Part shown: positions 1 through 8,216 of the stretch, piece by piece | Layout of the letters: each line of letters starts with the position of its first letter | How positions within the stretch are numbered: the first letter of the stretch is position 1 | NCBI RefSeq assembly: GCF_004010325.2 | Contig: NZ_SADR02000008.1 | Location: 179,876-243,875 of the forward strand | Length of the DNA stretch: 64,000 nucleotides | Reading direction: 5' to 3' | Source: Mesorhizobium sp. M00.F.Ca.ET.216.01.1.1 | GTDB taxonomy: Bacteria > Pseudomonadota > Alphaproteobacteria > Rhizobiales > Rhizobiaceae | Program-made: the position numbers and the translations under genes | The notes under the pieces: model-generated | The model's input: only the letters and a program-made list of their open reading frames with translations | Database searches by the model: none | Told to the model about the DNA's origin: nothing

Positions 1-833
1 GGCCGGTAGCCATGCTTCTCCAGGAAGGCCGCCAGCCTGGCGGGATCGGGTTGCAGCGCCTCGCCATAGTCGCGGGCATGGATGCCGCCCGACACGTAGA
101 GCACATCGAAGCCGTTGTCGGCCGCACCCTTGATATCGGTCATCATGCCGTCGCCGATAGCCAGCACTTGCGAGCGCTCCACCGGGCGGCCGAGAAGATG
201 GGCAACCTCTTTCATCGCGACCTCATAGACCGGCGCATAAGGCTTTCCGGCGATCAGCGTGCGCCCGCCGAGTTGCGCATAGTCGCGGGCCAGCGCCCCT
301 GCGCACCAGATCATCCGCTCGCCGCGCTCCACCACGATGTCGGGATTGGCACAAATGAAGGGCAGGTTCCTGGCACGCAGCCGCTGCAGAAGATCGGCGT
401 AGTCTTCCGGCCTTTCCACCTCGTCGTCGAACAGGCCGGTGCAGACCACGCCGGTTGCCTCGAATTCCTCGACGAGATCGACGTCGAGGCCGTCATAGAG
501 CGTGAAATCGCGGTCGGGGCCGATGTGGAAGATCTTTCGTGGACCCTCGGCGATCAGGTCGCGGGTCACGTCACCGGAGGTGACCACGTGGTCATAGGCA
601 GCCGCCGGAACGCCGATCGCATCCATCTGCGCCACAACGTCAGCGCTGCGGCGCGGCGAATTGGTGATCAGCACGACAGGCAGCTTCGCCGCGCGCGCGG
701 CGGCCAATGCCAGAGCCGCCGCCGGAAAATGTCGTTCGCCATTATGCACCACGCCCCAGACATCGCACAGTATGGCCGAATAGGCTCCCGACAGATCCGC
801 GAGCGAGCCGATGATGTCGGGCAAATGCGCCAT
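1..833 (-). CDS. TIGR01459-like HAD class IIA hydrolase (3' end cut by window)
   Basis: HAD-superfamily phosphatase of the NagD-like class IIA group. The N-terminus carries motif I as CDVWGVVHNG with the nucleophilic Asp, then motif II as VLITNSPRR, and late in the protein motif IV as AIGDGMMTDIKG with the metal-binding acidic residues. About 277 codons lie inside the window and the protein runs off the left edge. The family is usually near 280-290 residues, so only a few residues are missing. Upstream in-frame ATGs exist at 851, 857 and 899; the one at 833 (MAHLPDIIG) is preferred because it puts motif I about 25 residues in, but no strong ribosome site separates them. Substrate unknown. Confidence 0.85.
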   Translation of the reverse strand, partial: MAHLPDIIGSLADLSGAYSAILCDVWGVVHNGERHFPAAALALAAARAAKLPVVLITNSPRRSADVVAQMDAIGVPAAAYDHVVTSGDVTRDLIAEGPRKIFHIGPDRDFTLYDGLDVDLVEEFEATGVVCTGLFDDEVERPEDYADLLQRLRARNLPFICANPDIVVERGERMIWCAGALARDYAQLGGRTLIAGKPYAPVYEVAMKEVAHLLGRPVERSQVLAIGDGMMTDIKGAADNGFDVLYVSGGIHARDYGEALQPDPARLAAFLEKHGYR

Positions 834-1156
834 GCCGTTTTCCCAAGTCATGATCATTGCAAGAGCCGCAGCCGACGGTCCGCCGCAGCCGGTCCGCATT
901 AGCCGAAGCGCTTCACCCTGTCACCAGCTTTCGGCATCTCCGAAGGCTGCCGCCAGGCGATCGGAGAAAGGCCGCGGTGAACGAGAACACTATTCCGAAG
1001 GCGACCCAATCGAAGTCACATTGCCACGAAAGGTCGCCTGGTTAACGGGCTTTGAAAGGGCGGCGTGATCTTGGACGTATTCCGGCAACCTGAAATTTAA
1101 ATATTTCTGGGCATGGTCGCGCCGACAATTGGATCCTGGCAGGGGTGCTGTAGGCA
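834..1156. other. intergenic region between divergent HAD and TadG-like genes
   Basis: No convincing gene. An AT-rich patch (1095-1107) lies about 50 bases upstream of the TadG-like start and may belong to its promoter, but no clear -35/-10 pair was found. In-frame alternative starts of the HAD gene reach to 899. Confidence 0.4.
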
Positions 1157-3109
1157 ATGATCCGCACATTCGCGCGCGACAGGCGCGGCAATTATGCCTT
1201 GATGACCGTTATTGCCATGGTGCCGCTCATGGGCGCCGTTGCGATTGCGGTCGACTATACGGAACTGCTGCGCCAAAAACACGAAACGCTGAACGCGCTG
1301 GATGCTGCCGGCCTCGCCACGGCCCAGCAGATCGTCTCCGGCGCAAGCGATGACAGCGCCAAGGCCTATGCCAAGGATTTCTTCGAAGCCAATCTGAGGC
1401 ATGTCAAGCCGGCGAATACGACGCTGACCGTCACGCTGCCCAACAGCAACGCAGGCGGCGGCACGCTGAAACTGCAAGCCGCCCTGAAGTATCAACCGTA
1501 TTTCCTGCCGGCAGCGGCCATGCTGATCGGCAAGTCCGCCAGCGCCACCGAAGTCGGCTTCACCGCTACTTCCGAGGTCCGGCTCAAGAACACGCTGGAA
1601 GTCGCCCTCGTGCTCGATAATTCCGGCTCGATGAATTATCTCGGCTCCGGCACTGGCGAAAAGCGCATAGATCTCTTGAAGGACGCCGCAAAGCAGCTTG
1701 TCGATACGCTTGCGTTGCAGGCCCAGCAGATGAAACAGGTCTCCAAACCGGTGCAGTTCTCGCTGGTGCCATTTGCCGCCTCGGTCAATGTCGGCCCCAC
1801 CCATGACCAGGACACTTGGATGGACCAGGACGGCATCTCCCCGGTACAGCACGAGAATTTCGACTGGACGAAGATGACTGAGGCGAATGATTCGAACAAA
1901 TATGCCGAGAAGGTCTACGGCGTCTGGTACAAGCGCGGAGCCGGCTGGGGTGACAGTAAGGACCAGCCGCTGACCCGCTTCAGCCTCTATGCCGACATGA
2001 CCGTCGAGTCGGGTCGCGAGGAGGTGCCCAATACGAAGCAGTACATCTGCGACACCTACAAGAAAAACGGCACCTGCGATAAAGGCCATTGGACTACCCC
2101 GGAATACATCTACACGACGAGCCGCTATGCAAGTTGGCAGGGGTGCGTGGAGGCAAGGCCGTACCCCTATAACGATGACGACACGACGCCGGATACCGCC
2201 GACCCGGCCACACTGTTTGTTCCGATGTTCGCGCCGGACGAAGCTGGTACCCTCTGGCGAGACTTCAACCGTGACGGCACCAACGACATCGTCAGCGCCA
2301 ACTACGGGTACGGCAACAACTGGTGGGCCGACTGGCCCTATGATCCAATCGACCCGACTGCTTCACAGCGGCAGTCGGACATGCGCAAATATTTTCTGGT
2401 CAAGCCTTACGGCTCCGCATCTGCCGCCTCCGGGGATGGTCCGAATGCGTCCTGCACGACCAACCCGATCACGACATTGAAAGACGTGAGCCAGGATGCG
2501 CAAAAGCAAGTGATCAAAGACGCTATCGACGCGATGGCGCCGAACGGCAATACCAACGCGCCCGAGGGGCTCGCCTGGGGCTGGCGGACGGTGTCGAGCA
2601 ACGAACCCTTCACCGAAGGCCGGCCGAACAGCGAAAGAGGCAACGACAAGGTGGTCATTGTGCTGACCGACGGCGCCAACACCTATTCTGCCCTCAGCGA
2701 CAGCCTCTATGCCAACAACCGGTCGACCTACGCCGCTTACGGTTACACCGGCCCGAAGGCGTCGCAAAGTGTGACCCGCATGTTCATGAACACAAGCGTT
2801 CCGAAGACCACCTACACCGCCACCAACTACACCGCCGCGCTGGACGAGCAGATGAAGACGCTTTGCGCCAATGCGAAGAATTCGAACATTATCGTCATGA
2901 CCGTCTCGCTCGACCTCGTCGATACCAACGCAGACGAGAAAAAAGCGATGGCCGCGCTCAAGAGCTGCGCTTCGGACTCGCGCTTTCGCAAGGACCCGAC
3001 CGATCCGAGCAAGCCTGCGAAGCTCTACTGGAACGCGACCGGCGCGACGCTGTCGGACGATTTCAAGGAGATCGGCAACGAGTTGTCGAACCTGCGCATC
3101 GTCGGCTGA
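1157..3109 (+). CDS. TadG-like pilus assembly protein with VWA domain, copy 1
   Basis: 650-residue TadE/TadG-type protein. The N-terminus (RRGNYALMTVIAMVPLMG) is the charged tail plus single hydrophobic helix that anchors TadG-like pseudopilin-related proteins in the inner membrane. From about residue 148 a von Willebrand A fold starts with the MIDAS motif VLDNSGSMN; a second acidic strand (VIVLTDGANTYS) lies near residue 500. Paired Cys in the middle (CDTYKKNGTC) suggest a disulfide in the periplasm. TadG proteins usually belong to Flp/tight-adherence pilus loci, but no other tad gene is in this window, so this is an orphan with a paralogue directly downstream. A strong terminator follows it. 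Confidence 0.88.
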   Translation: MIRTFARDRRGNYALMTVIAMVPLMGAVAIAVDYTELLRQKHETLNALDAAGLATAQQIVSGASDDSAKAYAKDFFEANLRHVKPANTTLTVTLPNSNAGGGTLKLQAALKYQPYFLPAAAMLIGKSASATEVGFTATSEVRLKNTLEVALVLDNSGSMNYLGSGTGEKRIDLLKDAAKQLVDTLALQAQQMKQVSKPVQFSLVPFAASVNVGPTHDQDTWMDQDGISPVQHENFDWTKMTEANDSNKYAEKVYGVWYKRGAGWGDSKDQPLTRFSLYADMTVESGREEVPNTKQYICDTYKKNGTCDKGHWTTPEYIYTTSRYASWQGCVEARPYPYNDDDTTPDTADPATLFVPMFAPDEAGTLWRDFNRDGTNDIVSANYGYGNNWWADWPYDPIDPTASQRQSDMRKYFLVKPYGSASAASGDGPNASCTTNPITTLKDVSQDAQKQVIKDAIDAMAPNGNTNAPEGLAWGWRTVSSNEPFTEGRPNSERGNDKVVIVLTDGANTYSALSDSLYANNRSTYAAYGYTGPKASQSVTRMFMNTSVPKTTYTATNYTAALDEQMKTLCANAKNSNIIVMTVSLDLVDTNADEKKAMAALKSCASDSRFRKDPTDPSKPAKLYWNATGATLSDDFKEIGNELSNLRIVG

Positions 3110-3130
3110 TCGGCACATTGCCGATGCGAA

Positions 3131-3160
3131 ACGCCCCGCCCGACGGCGGGGCGTGTTTTT
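3131..3160 (+). terminator. intrinsic terminator after TadG-like copy 1
   Basis: Perfect 10-bp GC stem ACGCCCCGCC / GGCGGGGCGT with a 4-base loop, followed by GTTTTT. It lies 22 bases after the stop codon, so the two TadG-like genes are probably separate transcription units. Confidence 0.9.
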
Positions 3161-3296
3161 GTTCAGCAGCTGCCGGCACCTGTTTGGTTAGCGCTTGATG
3201 AAATACCGAACGCGCAATCGACCGGTTTCCCAAACCCGCCCTTCAGCGTTTTGTGAAACTGTGGCCGCATTGAAGCAGGCGGGGCCGCTTACAGAC

Positions 3297-5258
3297 ATGC
3301 GTGAATTCTGGCGTGAATTCTGCCGCGACAGGCGCGGCAACTATGCTCTCATGACCGTGCTGGCCATGGTGCCACTGATGGGCGGCCTGGCGATGGCCGT
3401 CGACTATACGGGACTGACCAGCGAGAAGCAGATGGTGGTGAATGCGCTTGACGCCGCCAACTTCGCCACCGCTCGCCGGCTGGTCGAAGGCGCCACCGAC
3501 GACCAGCTGAAAGCCTACGCGCTCGACTTCTTCAATGCCAACCTCGACAACGTCGATCCCACCAATACGACGCTCAACGTCACGCTGCCGGCCACCACCA
3601 CCGGCGGCGGCATACTGAAACTCTGCGCCGACCTGGTCTATCACCCCTATTTCCTGCCGGCGGCGGCGGCGCTGATCGGCAGGTCCTCTTCCGCGCTCAA
3701 TTATTCCGTATGCTCGGAAGTCCGGCTGAAGAACACGCTGGAAGTCGCCATGGTGCTCGACAATTCCGGATCGATGTCGAACACCGGTACCGGTTCCGGA
3801 CAAAAACGCATCGATCTTCTCAAGCAAGCCGCCAAGCAGCTTGTCGACACGCTGGCCACGCAGGCGGCAATGATCAAGCAGATCGACAAGCCGGTCCAGT
3901 TCAGCCTCGTGCCCTTCGCCGCCTCGGTCAATGTCGGCACCAGCAACGACAACGCACCATGGATCGACATCTATGGCCTGTCGCCGGTGCATAACGAGAA
4001 TTTCGACTGGTCGACGCTGAATGCCGCCGACAAATATGCCCAGAAAATCAACGGCATCTGGTACAAGAAGGGCACTGGCTGGGGTGACGAGGAGGGCCAG
4101 ATGCTGACCCGCTTCTCGCTCTATCGCGACATGAAGGTCGTCACCAGCCATGAGCAAATCGTCGGCAGCAAGCGCGTCGTCTGTGACGAATACCGCTCAG
4201 ACAACACCTGCAAGCGCAGCCACGACGAATACGACTATACCGACACCTATGGTCCGTTCGCCAGTTGGCAGGGCTGCGTCGAGGTCCGGCCCTACCCCTA
4301 CAACGTCAACGACGCACCCGCTTCCGGCGGACCTAACAACACCGGCACGAGCGTTGGGGACCCGGCAACGATGTTCGTGCCGATGTTCGCACCGGACGAA
4401 CCCGGCAACCACTGGTATCTGACCCAGGATCCCGACGAGCCGAAGCCCGTAACCTACGGCGCCGCGAACAGCTGGTGGAACGATGACCCGACCAGCGCCA
4501 CCGGCAAGACGCGGCAGTCCAACATGGCCAAGTATTTCCAGCCGCGGCCGATCAATGCGCCGGTGCTGGGCAAAGGCGCCGGCCCCAACTACAGCTGCAC
4601 CACCACCCCGATCACACCGCTGACCGACGTTACCAACACCGACGGCCTCGCCGCGATCAAGGCGGCGATCGACCTTATGACGCCCAACGGCAACACCAAC
4701 GTGCCGGAAGGCATGGCCTGGGGCTGGCGCACGGTGTCGAGCAGCGAGCCGTTTACCGAAGGGCGGCCGGAGACGGAGCGCGGCAACGACAAGGTCGTCA
4801 TCGTGCTCACCGACGGCGAGAATACCTATTCGGCCCTAAGCAGCGACCCGGCCGGCAACAAATCGACCTACGCCGCCTACGGCTATACCGGCCTCGGCTA
4901 TAATGGCACCTCGGTCACCCGCCTGTTCGGCGGCACGTCGAGCGACATCGGCCAGTTCAACTATTCGTCGAGCAACTACACCGCCGCGCTCAACGAGCAG
5001 ATGAAAACGCTCTGCAGCAACGCCAAGGCGGCCAACATCATGGTGATGACCGTCGCGCTCGACATGTCGACGGCCGATGCGGGCGACCAGAAAGCGATGG
5101 ACGCGCTGAAGACGTGCTCCTCGGACTCGCGCTTCCGCAAGGATCCAACCGATCCGAGCAAGCCGGCCAAGCTGTTCTGGAACGCGACCGGAGCGACGCT
5201 GTCGGACAATTTCAAGGAAATCGCCAACGAATTGTCCAACCTGCGCGTCGTCAGCTGA
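3297..5258 (+). CDS. TadG-like pilus assembly protein with VWA domain, copy 2
   Basis: 653-residue paralogue of the preceding gene with the same architecture: N-terminal RRGNYALMTV anchor, VWA MIDAS motif VLDNSGSMS, second acidic strand VIVLTDGENTYS, and a nearly identical C-terminal block ending SNLRVVS. The ATG at 3297 is chosen over one 102 bases upstream because it matches the start and length of copy 1 and removes an extension with no counterpart there. Relative to copy 1 it has two extra cysteines just before the VWA domain (KLCADL and YSVCSEVR), a possible additional disulfide. Role as for TadG: periplasmic, membrane-anchored, adhesion or pilus related; unproven. Confidence 0.87.
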   Translation: MREFWREFCRDRRGNYALMTVLAMVPLMGGLAMAVDYTGLTSEKQMVVNALDAANFATARRLVEGATDDQLKAYALDFFNANLDNVDPTNTTLNVTLPATTTGGGILKLCADLVYHPYFLPAAAALIGRSSSALNYSVCSEVRLKNTLEVAMVLDNSGSMSNTGTGSGQKRIDLLKQAAKQLVDTLATQAAMIKQIDKPVQFSLVPFAASVNVGTSNDNAPWIDIYGLSPVHNENFDWSTLNAADKYAQKINGIWYKKGTGWGDEEGQMLTRFSLYRDMKVVTSHEQIVGSKRVVCDEYRSDNTCKRSHDEYDYTDTYGPFASWQGCVEVRPYPYNVNDAPASGGPNNTGTSVGDPATMFVPMFAPDEPGNHWYLTQDPDEPKPVTYGAANSWWNDDPTSATGKTRQSNMAKYFQPRPINAPVLGKGAGPNYSCTTTPITPLTDVTNTDGLAAIKAAIDLMTPNGNTNVPEGMAWGWRTVSSSEPFTEGRPETERGNDKVVIVLTDGENTYSALSSDPAGNKSTYAAYGYTGLGYNGTSVTRLFGGTSSDIGQFNYSSSNYTAALNEQMKTLCSNAKAANIMVMTVALDMSTADAGDQKAMDALKTCSSDSRFRKDPTDPSKPAKLFWNATGATLSDNFKEIANELSNLRVVS

Positions 5259-5276
5259 AGGCGACTTCACCGAAGC

Positions 5277-5330
5277 TGCGATCTCGCCCGTTACGGGGGA
5301 GATTGGCAGTCATCGCCACTTCGCCAATCG
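5277..5330. repeat. partial copy of dispersed palindromic repeat
   Basis: Contains GGGGGAGATTGG, then CAGTCATCG, then CTTCGCCAATC. The copy near 43.75 kb has the same order of blocks (GGGGGGAGATCGG, ACGTCATCC, CTTTCGCCAATC). Lies just after a stop codon, a usual place for such repeats. Confidence 0.55.
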
Positions 5331-5471
5331 TCAACACTGGCGCAATGGCTCAGGTGGTCATGCCCTTGCGCGTTGCCGCCGGCGCAGGCACATGGTGAGC
5401 GTTCGCACGACCGGCGCATTGGATGAATATCGGGAAGCGGACGATCTTTGCCGCCATCCGGAGACGCCTCA

Positions 5472-6104
5472 ATGCCCGAAGCCGCCAACCATCTCGCCTT
5501 CGCGCTGGTCTGCCTCGGCATGGTGCTGACGCCAGGCCCGAACATGATCTATCTGATCTCGCGCTCGCTGTCGCAAGGGCCGAAAGCCGGCCTGATCTCG
5601 CTCGGCGGCGTGGCGCTCGGCTTTCTCTTTTATGTGCTGTCGGCGGCGTTCGGCATCACCGCGCTGCTGCTCGCGGTGCCCTTCGCTTACGACGCGTTGC
5701 GCTTTGCCGGCGCGCTCTACCTTTTGTGGCTCGCCTGGCAAGCGGTGCGGCCCGGCGGGCGCTCGCCGTTCCAGGTACGGGAACTGCCGAAGGACAGGCC
5801 GCGCAAGCTGTTCGCCATGGGCCTGATGACGAACCTGCTCAATCCGAAGGTGGCGGTGCTTTATCTGTCGCTGCTGCCGCAATTCATCAATCCCGGCAAG
5901 GGCCATGTGCTGGCGCAGCTGCTGGTGCTCGGCTCCACCCAGATCGCGATCAGCCTCACCGTCAACGCAATCATCGCAGTGACGGCCGGTTCGATCGCCG
6001 CCTTCCTCGCCGGGCGGCCGCTATGGCTGGTCATCCAGCGCTGGATGATGGGCACGGTGCTGACTGCCCTGGCCCTGAAGATGGCGACCGACGCCCAGCG
6101 CTGA
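5472..6104 (+). CDS. LysE/RhtB-family amino acid exporter
   Basis: 210-residue inner-membrane protein of the LysE translocator family, which exports amino acids or related metabolites. The N-terminus has the family block PGPNMIYLISRSL on the first helix, followed by LGFLFYV and a second diagnostic stretch NLLNPKVAVLYLSLLPQF near residue 120; about six hydrophobic helices are visible. The ATG at 5472 is preferred over one 24 bases upstream because GGAGA sits 7 bases before it. Substrate cannot be told from sequence. Confidence 0.9.
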   Translation: MPEAANHLAFALVCLGMVLTPGPNMIYLISRSLSQGPKAGLISLGGVALGFLFYVLSAAFGITALLLAVPFAYDALRFAGALYLLWLAWQAVRPGGRSPFQVRELPKDRPRKLFAMGLMTNLLNPKVAVLYLSLLPQFINPGKGHVLAQLLVLGSTQIAISLTVNAIIAVTAGSIAAFLAGRPLWLVIQRWMMGTVLTALALKMATDAQR

Positions 6105-6138
6105 GCGTCTTACCTGCAATGCGGGCCGGCAGGGCGCC

Positions 6139-6963
6139 CTACATCGGCCGCCTCACCTGCTGTGCCCGCTCCGGCTCGACCGTTCTGCGATAGAGGTGCC
6201 ACGTCGCATGGCCAAGGATGGGCATGACGACGGCGAGCCCGGCAAACAGCGGGATCGAGCCGATGACCAGCAGCACCGCGACCGTCAGGCCCCACAGCGC
6301 CATCTGCAGCGGATTCTTTATCACCGCCCGCGCCGAGGTCTCGATCGCCGACACCGCGCCGACATCGCGGTCGAGCAGCAGCGGAAAGGCGACCACCGTC
6401 GTCGCCAACACGATGACGGCGAAAACGAAGCCTGCCGCGTTGCCGAGCAGGATCAGCATCCAGCCCCTGCTCGTTGTCAGCACTTCGCGCAGGAAGCCGC
6501 CGACCGAGGCCGGCGATTGGCTGCCGAACAGGCCGGTGTAGATCGCCTGCGCGGTGTATATCCACAACAGGAACAGCACCAGCAACATGAAACCGATCGC
6601 CGCGATCGAGAACAGCGCCGGCGAGTGGCGTATGTCGAGCGCACGCCGCCAGGATGTGTTCATGCCGAGCTCGCGCCGGCGGCTGATCTCATAGAGGCCG
6701 AGCGCGGCAAACGGGCCGACCAGGGCGAAGCCAGACATCAGCGGGTAGACGAGCTGGATGGCGTTGGAGCCGGATGACCACCGCGTCAGGATCAGCCCGA
6801 CGATCGGATAGATCAGGCACAGGAACACGTAGTGCGAGGGCTTTGCCCAGAAATCCTCTACGCCGAGCCGCAACGCATCCTTCAAATCGGCCGTGGTGAT
6901 GCGGCGCACTTTTGGCTGCACGTGCATGCCACGCGCGTCCGACATGACATGAAAGCTGGCCAT
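6139..6963 (-). CDS. DUF2189 multi-pass membrane protein
   Basis: 274-residue membrane protein matching what is remembered of DUF2189: a short cytoplasmic N-terminus (ITTADLKDALRLGVEDF) followed by about six membrane segments, with the conserved loop LYEISRRRELG after the second helix. The start at 6963 is set by a strong GGGAGAAAGG site five bases upstream; the frame stays open further up but without a signal. Function unknown. It converges with the LysE-like gene, with only 34 bases between the two stops. Confidence 0.85.
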   Translation of the reverse strand: MASFHVMSDARGMHVQPKVRRITTADLKDALRLGVEDFWAKPSHYVFLCLIYPIVGLILTRWSSGSNAIQLVYPLMSGFALVGPFAALGLYEISRRRELGMNTSWRRALDIRHSPALFSIAAIGFMLLVLFLLWIYTAQAIYTGLFGSQSPASVGGFLREVLTTSRGWMLILLGNAAGFVFAVIVLATTVVAFPLLLDRDVGAVSAIETSARAVIKNPLQMALWGLTVAVLLVIGSIPLFAGLAVVMPILGHATWHLYRRTVEPERAQQVRRPM

Positions 6964-7150
6964 TACCTTTCTCCCGTATGTCGGGGCGGTCACCGCCGGG
7001 ATGGCCGCCCCGTAGCTGCCACTTCTAGAACTATGGCATGATAGCTGATTTGCCAGAGATTGTCGCCGCGCAGATGGCGTCCAGCCCGTCACCTCGCATT
7101 TTTCATCGCCTGCCCGGCAAAAGCCATGATTCCTGGTATCTCAGGCGGGC

Positions 7151-7690
7151 ATGACGCTCACCGACATCGCCAACCATCCATCCTCGGGTCCTCACTCGGC
7201 CGAAATGCGCCCGGCACCAAACCGGCGAATGCTGCTCAGGGCTGCCGGCCTCGCCGCATTGGCGGGGCTCGCCGCCTGCGCCACCGCGCTGCCGACCGGC
7301 GAAGGCGCCGGTGCCTCTTCCTCCGCTGCCGGCACGCTTGCCGATCTCCGTACCTCAGCTGGGTTGGGACCACTCGTCCCCGATCCGCAGCTCGAAAAGG
7401 CGGCGTTGCAGCAGGCCGGCTACATGGCGCGTGGTGGCCGCATGACCCACACCACCGGCTGGGGCAAGGATTTTGGATCGCGCGTCAGGGATAACGGCAT
7501 TGCCGGTGCCGCCGCCGAAAACATCGCCGAGGGCCGCTTCGACCTGCAAAAGCTGTTCGACATCTGGATGCATTCGGACGGCCACCGCCGCAACATGCTC
7601 GACCCGCGCTTCACCCGCTTTGGCCTCGCCTATGTCCGCGACGACCGCGACGGCTCGCTGCGCTACTGGAGCCTTGTGCTCGGGAAATGA
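7151..7690 (+). CDS. CAP (SCP/PR1) domain lipoprotein
   Basis: 179-residue exported protein. An N-terminal stretch RRMLLRAAGLAALAGLAAC ends in a lipobox with the acylated Cys near residue 43, so it is probably a lipoprotein. The rest is a CAP/SCP domain, including the diagnostic HSDGHRRNMLDPRFTRFG near the C-terminus and AENIAEG earlier. Bacterial CAP proteins are extracytoplasmic, with unknown or carbohydrate/lipid-binding roles. An internal ATG 54 bases downstream (MRPAPNRRM) would give a shorter, more typical signal sequence. Confidence 0.87.
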   Translation: MTLTDIANHPSSGPHSAEMRPAPNRRMLLRAAGLAALAGLAACATALPTGEGAGASSSAAGTLADLRTSAGLGPLVPDPQLEKAALQQAGYMARGGRMTHTTGWGKDFGSRVRDNGIAGAAAENIAEGRFDLQKLFDIWMHSDGHRRNMLDPRFTRFGLAYVRDDRDGSLRYWSLVLGK

Positions 7691-7694
7691 GGCT

Positions 7695-8105
7695 CTACCT
7701 GGTCGTCGCCCTGAACTTGGCCATGAGATATAGGCCGGACCGCACCGGCTCGTATTTCGGCGCCTCGCCGCTTGCGAGGCATACGTCCAGCACCTTGATC
7801 TCGGCATTCCAGTTCGGCTGGTGAAAGAAGGCCATCGACTGGCGCCTGTCCCTGCCGCCCGCTTCCGCCGGCGGCCCCTCTTTTACAGTCGGATTGACCA
7901 CGCGGTGCATGGTGGAGACCCAGCGATCGTTGGTCCAACGGGCCATCAGGTCGCCGATATTGATGACGAACGCACCCGCCGTCGACTTCGGCGCCAAGCG
8001 CCTTTTCTCCAACGCGCCAGACTTTCGAACCGCCCCAGATCGAACACAGGAAACCTGTCGGACACCGAGAAGGTCGGGGTTTGCATCATCATCATCATCA
8101 TCATC
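7695..8105 (-). pseudogene. 2OG-Fe(II) oxygenase (IPNS-like), internally deleted
   Basis: Remnant of an isopenicillin N synthase-like dioxygenase. The last ~80 residues are intact: FVINIGDLMARWTNDRW, the distal iron ligand in TMHRVVNP, and the RxS-type 2-oxoglutarate motif RQSMAFF. In a different frame just upstream lies what looks like the native N-terminus (FPVFDLGRFESLA), starting within a run of ATG triplets. The intervening ~200 codons, including the HxD iron ligands, are missing, and the two ends are out of frame. The protein cannot be an active dioxygenase. Deletion is inferred from family length, not from alignment. Confidence 0.75.
8084..8105 (-). repeat. (ATG)7 trinucleotide repeat at the dead oxygenase start
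   Basis: Seven tandem CAT triplets on the plus strand, read as ATG on the minus strand. They directly precede QTPTF and the FPVFDLG block, so the start codon of the broken oxygenase lies in a microsatellite. Confidence 0.85.
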
Positions 8106-8216
8106 TCCAGCCTCGGCATTGCTCAGCAATATTTCTTGAGCCAGACCGAATTGGCTAGGGGCTTGCGTTGGAAGCATATGCCAGGGTGTCCCGAGTATCG
8201 GCGCACCCTGCGATAT

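Noticed and set aside
12..902. Long plus-strand open frame at the left edge
   Set aside because: It is antisense to a HAD hydrolase with intact motifs; its translation is Arg/His-rich low complexity typical of a shadow of high-GC coding DNA.
8084..8105. CAT repeat as a CRISPR or satellite array
   Set aside because: It is a simple 3-base microsatellite of seven units; there are no spacers.
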